From Thermoleophilaceae bacterium (GTDB lineage: Bacteria; Actinomycetota; Thermoleophilia; Solirubrobacterales; JACPNS01): a stretch of 19,525 nt of DNA. A program made the translations under genes and the position numbers. Positions within the stretch are counted from its first letter, which is position 1. Each line of letters starts with the position of its first letter. The notes under the pieces were generated by a model, which was not told the origin of the DNA, did not search any database, and worked only from the letters and a program-made list of their open reading frames with translations. Of this stretch, positions 1 to 8,805 are shown piece after piece. The stretch is from contig JAEMRJ010000029.1 in the NCBI GenBank assembly GCA_016463365.1, positions 1-19,525 on the forward strand, given 5' to 3'.

Positions 1-27
1 GTTTTCCTCCGAAGAGACCAAGACCAA

Positions 28-465
28 ATGTCAAAGACATACGTAGCCACGCCCGAGACCCGCAATCGTGAATGGGTCGTCGTAGACGCCGAGGGACAGA
101 CCCTGGGCCGTCTCGCGACACAGATCGCGGACCAGCTCCGTGGCAAGAACAAGCCGGAGTACACGCCGCACATCGACACCGGCGACTTCGTGGTCGTGAT
201 CAACGCAGAGAAGATCAAGGTCACCGGCAACAAGCTGACCGAGAAGATTTACTACCGCCACACCGGCTACCCCGGTGGACTGCGCAGCCGCACCCTCGAG
301 GAGCAGCTTGAGCGTCGTCCCGAGGAAGTCATCCGCAAGGCCGTCAAGGGCATGATTCCGCGTACGAAACTGGGCCGCTCTCAGCTTCTGAAGCTGAAGG
401 TCTACGCCGGCACCGAGCACCCGCACCAGGCACAGAACCCGCGCGTCCTCGAGACCCAGTCCTAA
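28..465 (+). CDS. rplM: 50S ribosomal protein L13
   Basis: L13 is an early-assembling protein of the large ribosomal subunit that binds 23S rRNA. The 145-residue product has the usual family length. It shows the N-terminal strand [16 protein letters not shown], the block [14 protein letters not shown] followed by TGNK, the signature [11 protein letters not shown] and the C-terminal [13 protein letters not shown] block. The ATG start follows a purine-rich stretch (GAAGAGACC) rather than a clear Shine-Dalgarno, and only 27 bases of leader lie inside the window. rpsI begins 17 bases after the stop, the conserved L13-S9 pairing of an operon. Identity is certain from the sequence; cotranscription is inferred from spacing. 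Confidence 0.98.
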   Translation: MSKTYVATPETRNREWVVVDAEGQTLGRLATQIADQLRGKNKPEYTPHIDTGDFVVVINAEKIKVTGNKLTEKIYYRHTGYPGGLRSRTLEEQLERRPEEVIRKAVKGMIPRTKLGRSQLLKLKVYAGTEHPHQAQNPRVLETQS

Positions 466-482
466 ATCGAAAGAGTTTTCAA

Positions 483-1016
483 GTGAGCGAAGAAGTGAAC
501 AACGCAGAAGAGACCACGGTTGACGAGACGCCGGCAGCAGAGGCTCCATCAGCAGATGCCCCGACAGAAGAGGCTGCTGAGGTTGTCGAAGAGGCGCCGG
601 TTCTCAACCCGGTGCTCGCTCTGGCCGCCGATGCGCGCTACACAGCGACCGGCAAGCGCAAGACGGCTGTCGCTCGCGTGATCCTCAAGCCGGGCACCGG
701 CGTGATCACGGTCAACGGCCGTGAACTCAACGAATACTTCCCGCGGCCGACGCTGCAGATGACCGCCAAGGAATCCCTCGAGAAGGTCAATTCATTGGAC
801 AAGGTCGACGTGATCGCCAAGGTCCACGGCGGCGGCGTCGCCGCTCAGGCCGGCGCAGTGCGCCACGGCATCGCTCGCGCGCTGCTCGAGGCAAACGCGG
901 ACCTCCGCGGCGAGCTCAAGCGAGCTGGCTTCCTGACACGAGACGCTCGTGTCAAGGAGCGCAAGAAGGCAGGCCTCAAGAAGGCCCGTAAGCGTCCGCA
1001 GTTCAGCAAGCGCTAA
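483..1016 (+). CDS. rpsI: 30S ribosomal protein S9 with acidic N-terminal extension
   Basis: S9 is a small-subunit head protein whose basic C-terminal tail reaches the P-site tRNA. The product is 177 residues with a GTG start. The S9 core begins near residue 52 ([14 protein letters not shown]). It includes the [20 protein letters not shown] block and ends in the basic tail [11 protein letters not shown] with the conserved terminal Lys-Arg. Residues 1 to about 48 are an Ala/Glu/Pro-rich extension: the first 40 residues hold 13 acidic and no basic residues. Such acidic extensions are known in actinobacterial S9 proteins and probably stay disordered, so I do not read it as a fusion. It follows rplM by 17 bases. 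Confidence 0.97.
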   Translation: MSEEVNNAEETTVDETPAAEAPSADAPTEEAAEVVEEAPVLNPVLALAADARYTATGKRKTAVARVILKPGTGVITVNGRELNEYFPRPTLQMTAKESLEKVNSLDKVDVIAKVHGGGVAAQAGAVRHGIARALLEANADLRGELKRAGFLTRDARVKERKKAGLKKARKRPQFSKR

Positions 1017-1044
1017 AAGCCGCTTTACGGCCTCCAGCGCTCGT

Positions 1045-2370
1045 ATGCGCAAGTACTTCGGAACCGACGGCATCCGTGGCGACGCTGCGGACCTGCTCAC
1101 CGACGAACTCGTAGAGAAGCTCGGTCGCGCTGCCGTGTCTGTGCTCGGCGGATCGGGTACCCGCATGGCGATCCTGCGCGACACCCGCGAGTCCGGTCCG
1201 CGGATCGAACGCGCCCTCGCCCGCGGCGCCTCGCTCGCCGGGGCCGATGTGAAGCTTGCCGGCGTGCTGCCCACCCCTGCTGCGCCCGTGTTGATCGAGA
1301 AACTCGGGTTCGAGCTGGTGGCAGTGGTCAGTGCCTCGCACAACCCCTACGCAGACAACGGAATCAAATTCTTCGGCGCAGGCGGCCTCAAGCTGACTGA
1401 CGCTGTCGAAGCGTCGATCGAACAGCTGATCGATGCTCCTCCCGCAGATGTCGCCCCCGGCGCGATCAGCGAACTTCACGGTGCCGAAGACGACTACGTG
1501 CGCGCGCTGGCACAGCGCTTTGCCGAGCTGGACCTTTCCGGGGTGAGCGTGCTGATCGACACCGCCAACGGCGCCACCTACCGCGTGGCCCCGCGCATCC
1601 TGCGCGAACTCGGCGCTGACGTGACTGTGCTCGCCGATCAGCCTGACGGCACCAACATCAACGAGGGCTGCGGTTCGACCCACCTTGAAGGACTGATCGC
1701 CGAGATCCAGCACGGTAATTACACGGCCGGATTCGCGTTCGACGGAGACGGTGATCGCATGCTGGCGGTCGACAGTCAGGGGCGCGTGATCGACGGCGAC
1801 GAGCTGATCGCGCTTGCCGCGCTTCACCTGCGCGAGGCGGGCCGACTGCCCGGTAACGGCGTGGCAGTAACGGTGATGACCAACTACGGCTTCCACCAGG
1901 CGATGAAAGAGGCCGGCATCGAAGTCGAGGTCACCGACGTCGGAGACCGTTACGTGCTTGAAGCGCTGCTCGAGAAGAACTGGGCGCTCGGCGGCGAGCA
2001 GTCCGGCCACGTGATCGATCGCGGGTTTGTTCCCACCGGCGACGGCACCGCGAGCGCGTTGTTGACACTCGAAGCGCTCAGCGCCAGCGGCAAGGGGCTG
2101 CACGATGTGATCCCGATGCAGAAGCTGCCCCAGACGCTCGTCAATGTCCGCGTGGCCGATCGCGCGGCGATTGCCGGCGCTGAAACTGTCTGGAGCGCGG
2201 TGGACGCGGCGAACGTTCAACTGGAGGGTCGTGGCCGGGTGCTCGTGCGCGCTTCGGGCACCGAGCCGCTGGTGCGGGTGATGGTTGAGGCTCCGACCGA
2301 CGACGAGGCAGACGGCGTCTGCGAGCACCTGGTCGGCCTGATCCGCAGCGAACTTGGCAGCTCGGACTGA
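1045..2370 (+). CDS. glmM: Phosphoglucosamine mutase
   Basis: GlmM converts glucosamine-6-phosphate to glucosamine-1-phosphate in the cytoplasm, on the route to UDP-GlcNAc for peptidoglycan. From the ATG at 1045 the product is 441 residues, normal for the family, and opens with the standard RKYFGTDGIRG. The phosphoserine loop SASHNPYADNG puts the catalytic serine at residue 98. The metal-binding loop DGDGDR is at 233-238, the sugar-specificity loop GGEQSGH at 316-322 and the phosphate-binding loop RASGTEP at 402-408. The open frame extends upstream to 949 inside rpsI, but that part matches no GlmM sequence, so the start at 1045 is preferred. The gene lies 28 bases after rpsI and directly precedes glmS, which supplies its substrate. 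Confidence 0.97.
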   Translation: MRKYFGTDGIRGDAADLLTDELVEKLGRAAVSVLGGSGTRMAILRDTRESGPRIERALARGASLAGADVKLAGVLPTPAAPVLIEKLGFELVAVVSASHNPYADNGIKFFGAGGLKLTDAVEASIEQLIDAPPADVAPGAISELHGAEDDYVRALAQRFAELDLSGVSVLIDTANGATYRVAPRILRELGADVTVLADQPDGTNINEGCGSTHLEGLIAEIQHGNYTAGFAFDGDGDRMLAVDSQGRVIDGDELIALAALHLREAGRLPGNGVAVTVMTNYGFHQAMKEAGIEVEVTDVGDRYVLEALLEKNWALGGEQSGHVIDRGFVPTGDGTASALLTLEALSASGKGLHDVIPMQKLPQTLVNVRVADRAAIAGAETVWSAVDAANVQLEGRGRVLVRASGTEPLVRVMVEAPTDDEADGVCEHLVGLIRSELGSSD

Positions 2371-2387
2371 CCCCTGATCGCGGTCCA

Positions 2388-2393
2388 TACACT
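2388..2393 (+). promoter_or_regulatory. Candidate -10 box for leaderless glmS
   Basis: TACACT fits the actinobacterial -10 form TANNNT and ends 7 bases before the glmS ATG. Transcription would therefore begin at or next to the start codon. No Shine-Dalgarno is visible in the 30-base gap. A weak -35-like CTGACC lies 15 bases upstream. The signal is visible; its activity is inferred. Confidence 0.5.
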
Positions 2394-2400
2394 CACCTGA

Positions 2401-4242
2401 ATGTGCGGCATCGTCGGATACGTCGGTTTCAGGCCGGCCCGGGACCATCTTGTGAACGGTCTCCAGAAGCTCGAGTACCGCGGTTACGACTCCGCCGGTA
2501 TCGCGCTCGTCCGACCGTCGGGCATTCAGTCGATCCGCGCCGTCGGCAATCTCGAGAACCTCCGGGAGGCGATTTCCGGTCGCACCTGGAGCGGTCAGGC
2601 CGAGGCTCTGACCGGCATCGGTCACACCCGCTGGGCAACCCACGGTGAGGTCACCGAAGAGAACGCGCACCCGCACTCGGACCCGACCGGTCGCGTACAG
2701 ATCGTGCTCAACGGGATCGTCGAGAACTGGGCCGAGCTGCGCCGCCGATTCGTCGAGCGCGGCGACCGCTTCACCTCCGCCACCGACGCCGAGGTCGTCG
2801 CCCACCTGATCGCCGATCACTACGACGGCGACCTCGTCGAAGCTGTACGCAACGCTTTCAACGAGCTGCGCGGCCACTATGCCTTTGTTGCGGTCGCAGC
2901 CGATGAGCCAGATCTGATCGTCGCCGCCCGCCGCGAGTGCCCGATGGTCGTCGGCGTCGGCGATGGTGAGTGCTTCGTCGCCTCGGCGATTCCGGCTTTC
3001 CTGAAGGAAACCCGCGTCACACAGATGGTCGAGGACGACGAGATCGTCGCGATTCGCGCCAGCGGCACGGAGTTCTTCACTGCATCGGGAGAGCGTGTCG
3101 AACGCGCCACCGAAGAGGTGGACTGGGATGAGGAGACCGCCGAGAAGGGCGGCTTCGACACCTTCATGCTCAAAGAGATCTACGAGCAGCCTGACGCCGT
3201 CGCCGAGACGATCGCCGACCGCGTGATCGACGACGAGTCAGTTGATCTTGGACCGGACTTTCTCTCCGACGAGGAGTTCGCAGCCGCCGACCGGGTCGTG
3301 ATCGTCGCCTGCGGCACGTCATACCACGCAGGGCTGATCGGCCGCTACGTGATCGAGAACTGGGCGCGCGTGCCCGTCGAGATGGACGTCGCGTCCGAGT
3401 ACCGCTACCGCGACCCGGTGCTGCGCAAGAACGACATCGTCATCGGGATCACCCAGTCCGGAGAGACCGCCGACACGCTGGCCGCCATGCGCATGGCCCG
3501 TGAGGCCGGTGCGAAGGTGGTCGCGGTCACAAACATCATGGGCTCCCGCGCGACCCGCGACTCGGACGCTGTGCTCTTCACCCGCGCAGGCCTCGAGATC
3601 GGCGTCGCCGCGACAAAGACTTTTGTCTCGCAGGTTGCCGCCATGTACCTGATTGCGCTCAAGCTGGCAGAGCTGAAGGGCGAGCTGGGAGCCGACGAAC
3701 GTCGCGAGATCATCAGCGAGCTGCGCAGGCTCCCGCACTATCTGCAAGAGATGATCCCCGGGGACGACGAGCGCGCGCGCAAGATCGCCGAGCACTGGTG
3801 GGAAGCGGAATTCTTCCTCTACCTGGGCCGCCACGTCGGACTGGGCGTCGCCTTGGAGGGCGCGCTGAAGCTGAAAGAAGTCTCATACATCCCGACCGAC
3901 GCCTATGCCGCCGGCGAGATGAAGCACGGGCCGATCGCGCTGCTCGACGAGCACACGCCGGTGGTCTGTATCGCCACGGATTCGCCGGTCTACGACAAGA
4001 TCGCCTCGAACATCGCCGAAGTCCGCGCGCGCAAGGCCTATGCGATCGCCGTCGCGACAGAAGGCAACGAGAACGTGCACGAGTTCACCGATGAGGTGCT
4101 CTACGTGCCGCGCACGCACTGGCTGCTGCAACCGCTGCTGGCGGTAGTCCCGCTGCAGCTGCTGGCCTACCACATCGCCACCAGGCGAGGACTGAACGTC
4201 GACCAGCCGCGCAATCTGGCCAAGACCGTCACGGTCGAGTGA
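2401..4242 (+). CDS. glmS: Glutamine--fructose-6-phosphate aminotransferase (isomerizing)
   Basis: GlmS makes glucosamine-6-phosphate from fructose-6-phosphate and glutamine, the first committed step of amino-sugar synthesis. The 613-residue protein is full length. Its N-terminal class II glutaminase domain starts MCGIVGYVG, so Cys2 becomes the N-terminal nucleophile once Met is removed; GHTRWATHG and LNGIVENWAEL are further glutaminase motifs. Two SIS (sugar isomerase) domains follow, the first with CGTSYHAG at 304-311 and ITQSGETADTL, the second with GEMKHGP at 505-511. It ends in the classic LAKTVTVE. The leader is too short for a glmS ribozyme. Its product feeds GlmM encoded just upstream. 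Confidence 0.98.
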   Translation: MCGIVGYVGFRPARDHLVNGLQKLEYRGYDSAGIALVRPSGIQSIRAVGNLENLREAISGRTWSGQAEALTGIGHTRWATHGEVTEENAHPHSDPTGRVQIVLNGIVENWAELRRRFVERGDRFTSATDAEVVAHLIADHYDGDLVEAVRNAFNELRGHYAFVAVAADEPDLIVAARRECPMVVGVGDGECFVASAIPAFLKETRVTQMVEDDEIVAIRASGTEFFTASGERVERATEEVDWDEETAEKGGFDTFMLKEIYEQPDAVAETIADRVIDDESVDLGPDFLSDEEFAAADRVVIVACGTSYHAGLIGRYVIENWARVPVEMDVASEYRYRDPVLRKNDIVIGITQSGETADTLAAMRMAREAGAKVVAVTNIMGSRATRDSDAVLFTRAGLEIGVAATKTFVSQVAAMYLIALKLAELKGELGADERREIISELRRLPHYLQEMIPGDDERARKIAEHWWEAEFFLYLGRHVGLGVALEGALKLKEVSYIPTDAYAAGEMKHGPIALLDEHTPVVCIATDSPVYDKIASNIAEVRARKAYAIAVATEGNENVHEFTDEVLYVPRTHWLLQPLLAVVPLQLLAYHIATRRGLNVDQPRNLAKTVTVE

Positions 4243-4270
4243 ACGCCGGCGGTCCGACGACTGCGGCCAA

Positions 4271-4276
4271 TAGTCT
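4271..4276 (+). promoter_or_regulatory. Candidate -10 box for leaderless acpS
   Basis: TAGTCT fits TANNNT and ends 6 bases before the acpS ATG, in the 40-base gap after glmS. There is no clear -35 element and no good Shine-Dalgarno. Leaderless transcription is inferred from this spacing. Confidence 0.45.
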
Positions 4277-4282
4277 GGCTGG

Positions 4283-4651
4283 ATGATTGGCGTCGGAATT
4301 GATCTGCTCGAAATCGGCCGCATGGAAGAGGCGCTCGCGCGCAGGCCGCGCCTCGCCGAGCGAATCTTCACGGCCGAAGAGCGCGCCTACGCCGAGCGCC
4401 ACCGGCGGCCGGCGCAGCATTTCGCGGCGCGCTTCTGCGCCAAGGAGTCCGTTGCCAAGGCTCTGAGCCTGCGTGGCTGGGCCTTCAGTGACATCGAGGT
4501 TGTGGCGACCGGCAGCGCCCCGCGCGTGCGACTGTCCGGCCGCGCTGCCGAAGCCGCACAGGCGCTCGGTGCCGAAATTCAGATTTCTCTCACTCACAGC
4601 GATCTCACCGCCGGGGCGGTCGCGATCGCCTTACGGTCCGGAGGCCGTTGA
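4283..4651 (+). CDS. acpS: Holo-[acyl-carrier-protein] synthase
   Basis: AcpS transfers the 4'-phosphopantetheine arm from coenzyme A to a serine of apo-acyl carrier protein, activating it for fatty acid synthesis. The 122-residue product has family length. It starts with MIGVGIDLLEI, with the metal-binding Asp7. FAARFCAKESVAKAL carries the second metal ligand, Glu55, and its Lys neighbour. The C-terminal ISLTHSDLTAGAVAIA is the typical closing strand pair. The stop lies 2 bases before the chosen nnr start. The acpS-nnr-alr order is common in Actinobacteria, which supports the call. Confidence 0.95.
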   Translation: MIGVGIDLLEIGRMEEALARRPRLAERIFTAEERAYAERHRRPAQHFAARFCAKESVAKALSLRGWAFSDIEVVATGSAPRVRLSGRAAEAAQALGAEIQISLTHSDLTAGAVAIALRSGGR

Positions 4652-4653
4652 CC

Positions 4654-6201
4654 ATGCCTGTGGGCACGATCCCGCGATGGGCAGGGCCACTCTACGATGC
4701 GACGGCGATGCGCGCCGCCGACGCCTGGGCGATCGAGCGCGAACGGATCCCTTCGCTCGAGCTGATGGAGCTCGCCGGACAAGCGATCGCCCGCGCTGCT
4801 CTTGAGCCAGCACCGGAAGGCGCGATTCTGATCGTCTGTGGCAAGGGCAACAACAGCGGTGACGGACTGGTCGCGGCGCGCCTGTTGCGTGAGAACCGCG
4901 ACCGGCTGGGCGACAAGCAGGTCGTCGTGATGCTGCTCGCGGATCCAGCAGAGCTCTCACCAGACGCCACCGCGAACCTGAAGCGACTCCCCGGCGACCC
5001 CCCGCATGCATTCGATGCCGGCCTGATCGCGCAGGCCGGCGTGATCGTCGACGCGATGCTCGGAACCGGCGCCAGCGGCGCACCTGGTGGCGTGCTGGCC
5101 GAAGCCGTCACGGCGATCAACCGGCGCTCGTCTGTTGCGCGCGTGATCGCCGTGGACAACCCGACCGGTGTCGACGCATCGACCGGTCAGGTCGCAGGCG
5201 ACGCCGTGTTTGCCGAGCTCACAATCAGTCTTCATGCGCCCAAAGTTGGGCAGTTCGTGGCACCGGGCAGCTTCCACTGCGGCGAAGTGCGCGTGGCAGA
5301 CATCGGCATCCCGCCCGAGTCATTTGAGGGCGCGAATGTTGCCCCGGCCGCCGGCACGATCGGTCCACGCGTACTGCGCCTGGCGCCGCGGCGTGATGAC
5401 GCCAGCAGCAAGTTCAGCTCGGGCGTACTTGGCGTGGTCGGTGGCTCGACGGGTCTCACGGGTGCGCCCTGCATGTCGGCGATGGCTGCGCAGCGAACTG
5501 GCGCTGGCTACGTGACGGTCTACGTGCCGAGCAGCCTGAATCTGGTTTTCGAACAGCGACTGCTCGAAGCGATGTCGGTACCGCTTGACGACGAGGACGG
5601 CGCGATTCTCGAGGGTGCGCTGGACACTTTGATCGAGCGCAGCGAACGCTGCGACGCTCTCGTGGTCGGCCCCGGCATCGGTCGCGCCGCCGGCACCGGA
5701 CGGCTGGTCGCGTCGCTTCTGGCAGGCAGCGACAAGCCTGCGCTGCTTGACGCCGATGGTCTCTACCCGTTCTCGGGCGCCGTTGAGTCTCTGCGACGCG
5801 AGGCGCCACTCCTGATCACGCCCCACACCGGCGAACTCGCGCGGCTGCTCGGCGTTTCCAGCGACGACGTCGAGGGGGCTCGCCTGGAGCGCGCGCAGGA
5901 AGCAGCCGAGCGCAGCGGGGCGGTGGTGATCCTCAAGGGATCCGACACTGTCGTGGCGGCACCCGGACAATCGCCCCTGATCAACACGCTGAAGGCTCCC
6001 GGCCTGGCCACAGCAGGGACTGGCGACGTACTTTCGGGCATCGCCGGCGCGTATCTGGCGATGGGCCTGGGCGCCCGCGAAGCTGCTTGTGCTGCGGTTT
6101 ATGCGCACGCCCTGGCCGGCCGCGAGGCCTCCGAGCGCCGCGGGGCGGACCACATGATCGCCAGTGACGTGATCTCGCTCCTGCCGGCCGTGCTCGCCTA
6201 G
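4654..6201 (+). CDS. nnr: Bifunctional NAD(P)H-hydrate epimerase / ADP-dependent NAD(P)H-hydrate dehydratase
   Basis: This enzyme repairs damaged NADH and NADPH: the N-terminal YjeF domain interconverts the R and S hydrates, and the C-terminal ribokinase-like domain dehydrates the S form using ADP. The product is about 515 residues. The epimerase half (roughly 10-220) carries GKGNNSGDG at 63-71 and VDNPTGVDASTG. The dehydratase half (from about 250) has SSGVLGVVGGS, VVGPGIGR, LLDADGLYPF, LITPHTGELARLL and TAGTGDVLSG with Asp458. The frame also allows a TTG start at 4648, but GGAGG at 4640-4644 sits 9 bases from the ATG at 4654 and only 3 from the TTG, so ATG is preferred. alr follows immediately. 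Confidence 0.95.
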   Translation: MPVGTIPRWAGPLYDATAMRAADAWAIERERIPSLELMELAGQAIARAALEPAPEGAILIVCGKGNNSGDGLVAARLLRENRDRLGDKQVVVMLLADPAELSPDATANLKRLPGDPPHAFDAGLIAQAGVIVDAMLGTGASGAPGGVLAEAVTAINRRSSVARVIAVDNPTGVDASTGQVAGDAVFAELTISLHAPKVGQFVAPGSFHCGEVRVADIGIPPESFEGANVAPAAGTIGPRVLRLAPRRDDASSKFSSGVLGVVGGSTGLTGAPCMSAMAAQRTGAGYVTVYVPSSLNLVFEQRLLEAMSVPLDDEDGAILEGALDTLIERSERCDALVVGPGIGRAAGTGRLVASLLAGSDKPALLDADGLYPFSGAVESLRREAPLLITPHTGELARLLGVSSDDVEGARLERAQEAAERSGAVVILKGSDTVVAAPGQSPLINTLKAPGLATAGTGDVLSGIAGAYLAMGLGAREAACAAVYAHALAGREASERRGADHMIASDVISLLPAVLA

Positions 6202-6204
6202 AGT
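6199..6204 (+). promoter_or_regulatory. Candidate -10 box for alr
   Basis: TAGAGT fits TANNNT and uses the nnr TAG stop as its first three bases. It ends 7 bases before the GTG at 6212, the same spacing as at glmS. It overlaps the alternative GTG at 6203, so a transcript from it could only start translation at 6209 or 6212. Read-through from nnr is equally possible. Confidence 0.35.
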
Positions 6205-6211
6205 GGCAGTG

Positions 6212-7363
6212 GTGAACCACCCAGCCTCAGCCACCTCGACACTGCGCCGTGCGGTGGCGCAGGTCGACGTCCGCGCGATCACCTCGAACGTCGAGTTCCT
6301 GCGCGCGCAACTGACCGGAGGCTCCGAACTCTGCGCCGTGGTCAAGGCCGACGGCTACGGCCACGGTTGCGCCCAGGCGGCGCGTGCAGCCGTGCTCGGG
6401 GGTGCGACGCGGCTTGCCGTCGTCACGGCCGAAGAGGCTGCGCTGGTCGCGGGTCTGGACCTCGGCGTTCCGATCATCCTGCTTGCGCCGATCAACGATC
6501 AGGAGATCGTCGCCGCGGTCGCAACGGGCGCAGAACTCACCGTCTGGTCACGCGACCAGGTCGAGTCGGCTGCGCGGGCCGCCGAGCTTCTGGATCTCGA
6601 AGTCAGTCTTCACGTGAAGCTCGACAGCGGGATGGGGCGGTTCGGAGCGCGCGAGTCGGCCGAGGCGTTGGCGGCCGTTGTCATCGCGACCGAGACACCG
6701 CGCGTCAAGCCTGTCGCCGTCTGGACGCACTTCGCGACTGCCGATGAAACCGGCGACGACTACTTCTCGTTGCAGTTGTCCCGCTTCACAGAGTTCGTCG
6801 CGGCGGCGCGTGATCTACGACCCGAGCTGCTTGCCCATGCTGCCAACAGCGCGGCGATTTTTCGCGATCCGGCCAGCCACTTCGATTTCGTGCGCCCCGG
6901 GATCGCTGTCTACGGACTCGATCCCTTCGGTGAGGACGCGCGGGCGCGCGGCCTTTCGCCCGCTCTCAGCCTGCACTCCTACGTGGCCTCCGTCCGGCCG
7001 GTCGCGGCGGGCGAATCGGTCGGCTACGGCCGTCGCTTCATCGCAGCCGAGGACACGCGCATCGCGACGATCCCGATCGGTTACGGCGACGGCTGGCGGC
7101 GCATTCTCAGCAACAACTGCGAGGTCCTGATCGCCGGAAGACGCTATGCCCAGCGCGGCACGGTGAGCATGGACAGCATCACCGTCGAGCTGGGCGCCGA
7201 GAGCACGATCAACCTCGGCTCGCCGGTCACGCTGATCGGCGCCGACGGCGAAGCTGCGATCACCACCGAAGAGGTTGCCGCCCGCGCCCAGACCATCAAC
7301 TATGAGATCACCTGCGGCCTGACAGCCCGAACGGCTCGCGACTACGGCGCGGGCAACGATTAA
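6212..7363 (+). CDS. alr: Alanine racemase (PLP-dependent)
   Basis: Alr interconverts L- and D-alanine and so supplies D-Ala for peptidoglycan. Counted from the first in-frame GTG at 6203 the product is 386 residues. The PLP lysine is Lys48 in AVVKADGYGHG. HVKLDSGMGRFG and VRPGIAVYGLDP are conserved barrel motifs. The catalytic tyrosine lies in ESVGYGRRF (Tyr275), followed by IPIGYGDGW and RGTVSMDS; the spacing between the two tyrosines matches the family. In-frame GTG codons at 6203, 6209 and 6212 are all possible starts. I chose 6212 because of the TAGAGT box 7 bases upstream; only three residues are at stake. No Shine-Dalgarno is seen. Confidence 0.95.
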   Translation: MNHPASATSTLRRAVAQVDVRAITSNVEFLRAQLTGGSELCAVVKADGYGHGCAQAARAAVLGGATRLAVVTAEEAALVAGLDLGVPIILLAPINDQEIVAAVATGAELTVWSRDQVESAARAAELLDLEVSLHVKLDSGMGRFGARESAEALAAVVIATETPRVKPVAVWTHFATADETGDDYFSLQLSRFTEFVAAARDLRPELLAHAANSAAIFRDPASHFDFVRPGIAVYGLDPFGEDARARGLSPALSLHSYVASVRPVAAGESVGYGRRFIAAEDTRIATIPIGYGDGWRRILSNNCEVLIAGRRYAQRGTVSMDSITVELGAESTINLGSPVTLIGADGEAAITTEEVAARAQTINYEITCGLTARTARDYGAGND

Positions 7364-7373
7364 GGCCCGGCCC

Positions 7374-8795
7374 GTGGAACCCAGGGCCGACATCGCCGAG
7401 CTGGCGGCGGCCAGCGAGTCGCTCACGAGCGTGCGCCGAGCGCTGCCCGAGGCCGGGGCGGGAGCATGGTTTGTCGGAGGCGCCGTACGCGACCTGTTGC
7501 TCGGGATCGACGTCACCGATGTGGACATTGCCGTGGCCGGCGACTCCCGCGCCATCGCGCGTGCGCTGCACAAGGCGCTCGGCGGCGACATCTTTTCTCT
7601 GTCCGACCGCTTCGGGACATGGCGCGTGCTGGCGGCGGGCGGATTTCAGATTGATGTCTCCGGCCTGCGCGGTGAGACGATCGAGCAGGACCTCGCACAC
7701 CGCGACTTCACCGTCAACGCGATCGGTCTCGCGGCCGCCAGCGGCGATCTGACCGATCCCTACGACGGCGAAGCCGACGTGCAGCGGAGGCGCATGCGAC
7801 TTGTCTCAGAGCGCGCATACGACGATGATCCGCTCAGGCCTTTGCGGCTGCCGCGACTGGCCGCGGCGCTTGATTTTGAAATTGACCCGGAGACCGCGCT
7901 CGCCACGCGGCGGCACGCGGCGCGCGTCAACGAGCCCGCGGCCGAGCGCGTTTTCGCCGAGCTCAGGGGCCTGATCGGGTGCGACGGCGCGCTGCGTGGA
8001 ATGCGCCTGCTCGACGAGCTCGGCCTGACCGCGGCAGTGCTTCCAGAGCTCTCCGCCCTGAAGGGAGTCGACCAGTCGAACTATCACCACCTTGACGCCT
8101 ACGAGCACACGCTCGAGGTGCTCGAGCGCACGATCGAGCTGGAGCGATCCGATTACGCCGTCTTTGGGGATCACGCGACGGGAGTCGCCGAACTGCTCCG
8201 CGGGAATCTCGGCGAAGAGCTCACGCTCGCCGGCGGCCTGCGCTGGGCGGCGCTGCTGCACGACATCGCCAAGAGCGAAACCCGTGTCGAATCCGCGGAC
8301 GGCCGGGTCGGCTTCCCGGGCCACGACACGCGCGGTGCCGAAATGGTGCTGGCGATCTGCGCCCGGCTGAACACGAGTCAGCGCTTCTCGCAGTATCTCG
8401 CTGCACTGACCCGCCATCACCTGCGCCTCGGTTTTCTTGTGCATCAGCGTCCGCTGTCGCGCCGTGCGCTCTACGGGTATCTGGTCACGACCGAGCCCGT
8501 CGAGGTCGAAGTCGGGGTGCTCTCGGTTGCAGACCGCCTGGCGACTCGTGGTCGCAAGTCTGAGGAGGCGATCGCAGCGCACGTTGACCTGGCCGTCGAG
8601 ATCACCGACGCGGCGCTCGATTTCCGCAATCACCCCCGGGCGCCGCTCGTGCGCGGTGACGAACTGGCCGCGGCGCTGGGAATCCGGCCCGGTCCGCAGC
8701 TCGGAGGCCTGCTGGCGATGATCGCCGAGGCGAGATTCGTGGGCGAGATAAGCACCGCCGACGAAGCGGTTGCCCTGGCCAGGGCTGCGTTGTAG
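7374..8795 (+). CDS. tRNA nucleotidyltransferase / poly(A) polymerase family protein with HD domain
   Basis: The protein belongs to the class II CCA-adding enzyme and poly(A) polymerase family, which adds or repairs the 3' CCA end of tRNA. The 473-residue product has WFVGGAVRDLLLG at 32-44 and the catalytic Asp pair in TDVDIAV (Asp49, Asp51). RDFTVNAIGL, DPYDGEADV and the RPLRLPRLAAALDF block of the neck follow. A C-terminal HD domain shows His245, His296-Asp297 (ALLHDIAK) and FPGHDTRGAEM with His317, fitting a metal phosphohydrolase. Whether it adds CC, A, CCA or poly(A) cannot be decided from sequence alone. The GTG start lies 10 bases after alr, with only a weak AAGG upstream. Confidence 0.88.
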   Translation: MEPRADIAELAAASESLTSVRRALPEAGAGAWFVGGAVRDLLLGIDVTDVDIAVAGDSRAIARALHKALGGDIFSLSDRFGTWRVLAAGGFQIDVSGLRGETIEQDLAHRDFTVNAIGLAAASGDLTDPYDGEADVQRRRMRLVSERAYDDDPLRPLRLPRLAAALDFEIDPETALATRRHAARVNEPAAERVFAELRGLIGCDGALRGMRLLDELGLTAAVLPELSALKGVDQSNYHHLDAYEHTLEVLERTIELERSDYAVFGDHATGVAELLRGNLGEELTLAGGLRWAALLHDIAKSETRVESADGRVGFPGHDTRGAEMVLAICARLNTSQRFSQYLAALTRHHLRLGFLVHQRPLSRRALYGYLVTTEPVEVEVGVLSVADRLATRGRKSEEAIAAHVDLAVEITDAALDFRNHPRAPLVRGDELAAALGIRPGPQLGGLLAMIAEARFVGEISTADEAVALARAAL

Positions 8796-8798
8796 GCT
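8770..8798 (+). promoter_or_regulatory. Candidate promoter for the HIT gene
   Basis: TTGCCC at 8770-8775 (four of six matches to TTGACA), a 17-base spacer and TAGGCT at 8793-8798 form the best complete promoter seen here. The -10 ends 7 bases before the GTG at 8806 and overlaps the stop of the preceding gene. Leaderless transcription is inferred. Confidence 0.5.
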
Positions 8799-8805
8799 GG
8801 CCCGA

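Noticed and set aside
483..630. Acidic N-terminal part of S9 as a domain fusion
   Set aside because: Similar Ala/Glu-rich extensions are known in actinobacterial S9 proteins and the segment has no domain-like features.
2371..2400. A glmS ribozyme before glmS
   Set aside because: Only 30 bases separate glmM and glmS, far less than the ribozyme needs, and the known ribozyme occurs mainly in Firmicutes.
1003..2877. A 624-codon open frame on the reverse strand opposite glmM and glmS
   Set aside because: It lies wholly opposite two certain genes, has no family motif and a composition rich in Arg, Asp, Val and Gly as expected from the complement of GC-rich codons. It is a shadow frame.
5320..6345. 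A 341-codon reverse-strand open frame opposite nnr
   Set aside because: It is a shadow of nnr without motif, start signal or operon context; similar long reverse frames lie opposite the alr and tRNA nucleotidyltransferase genes.
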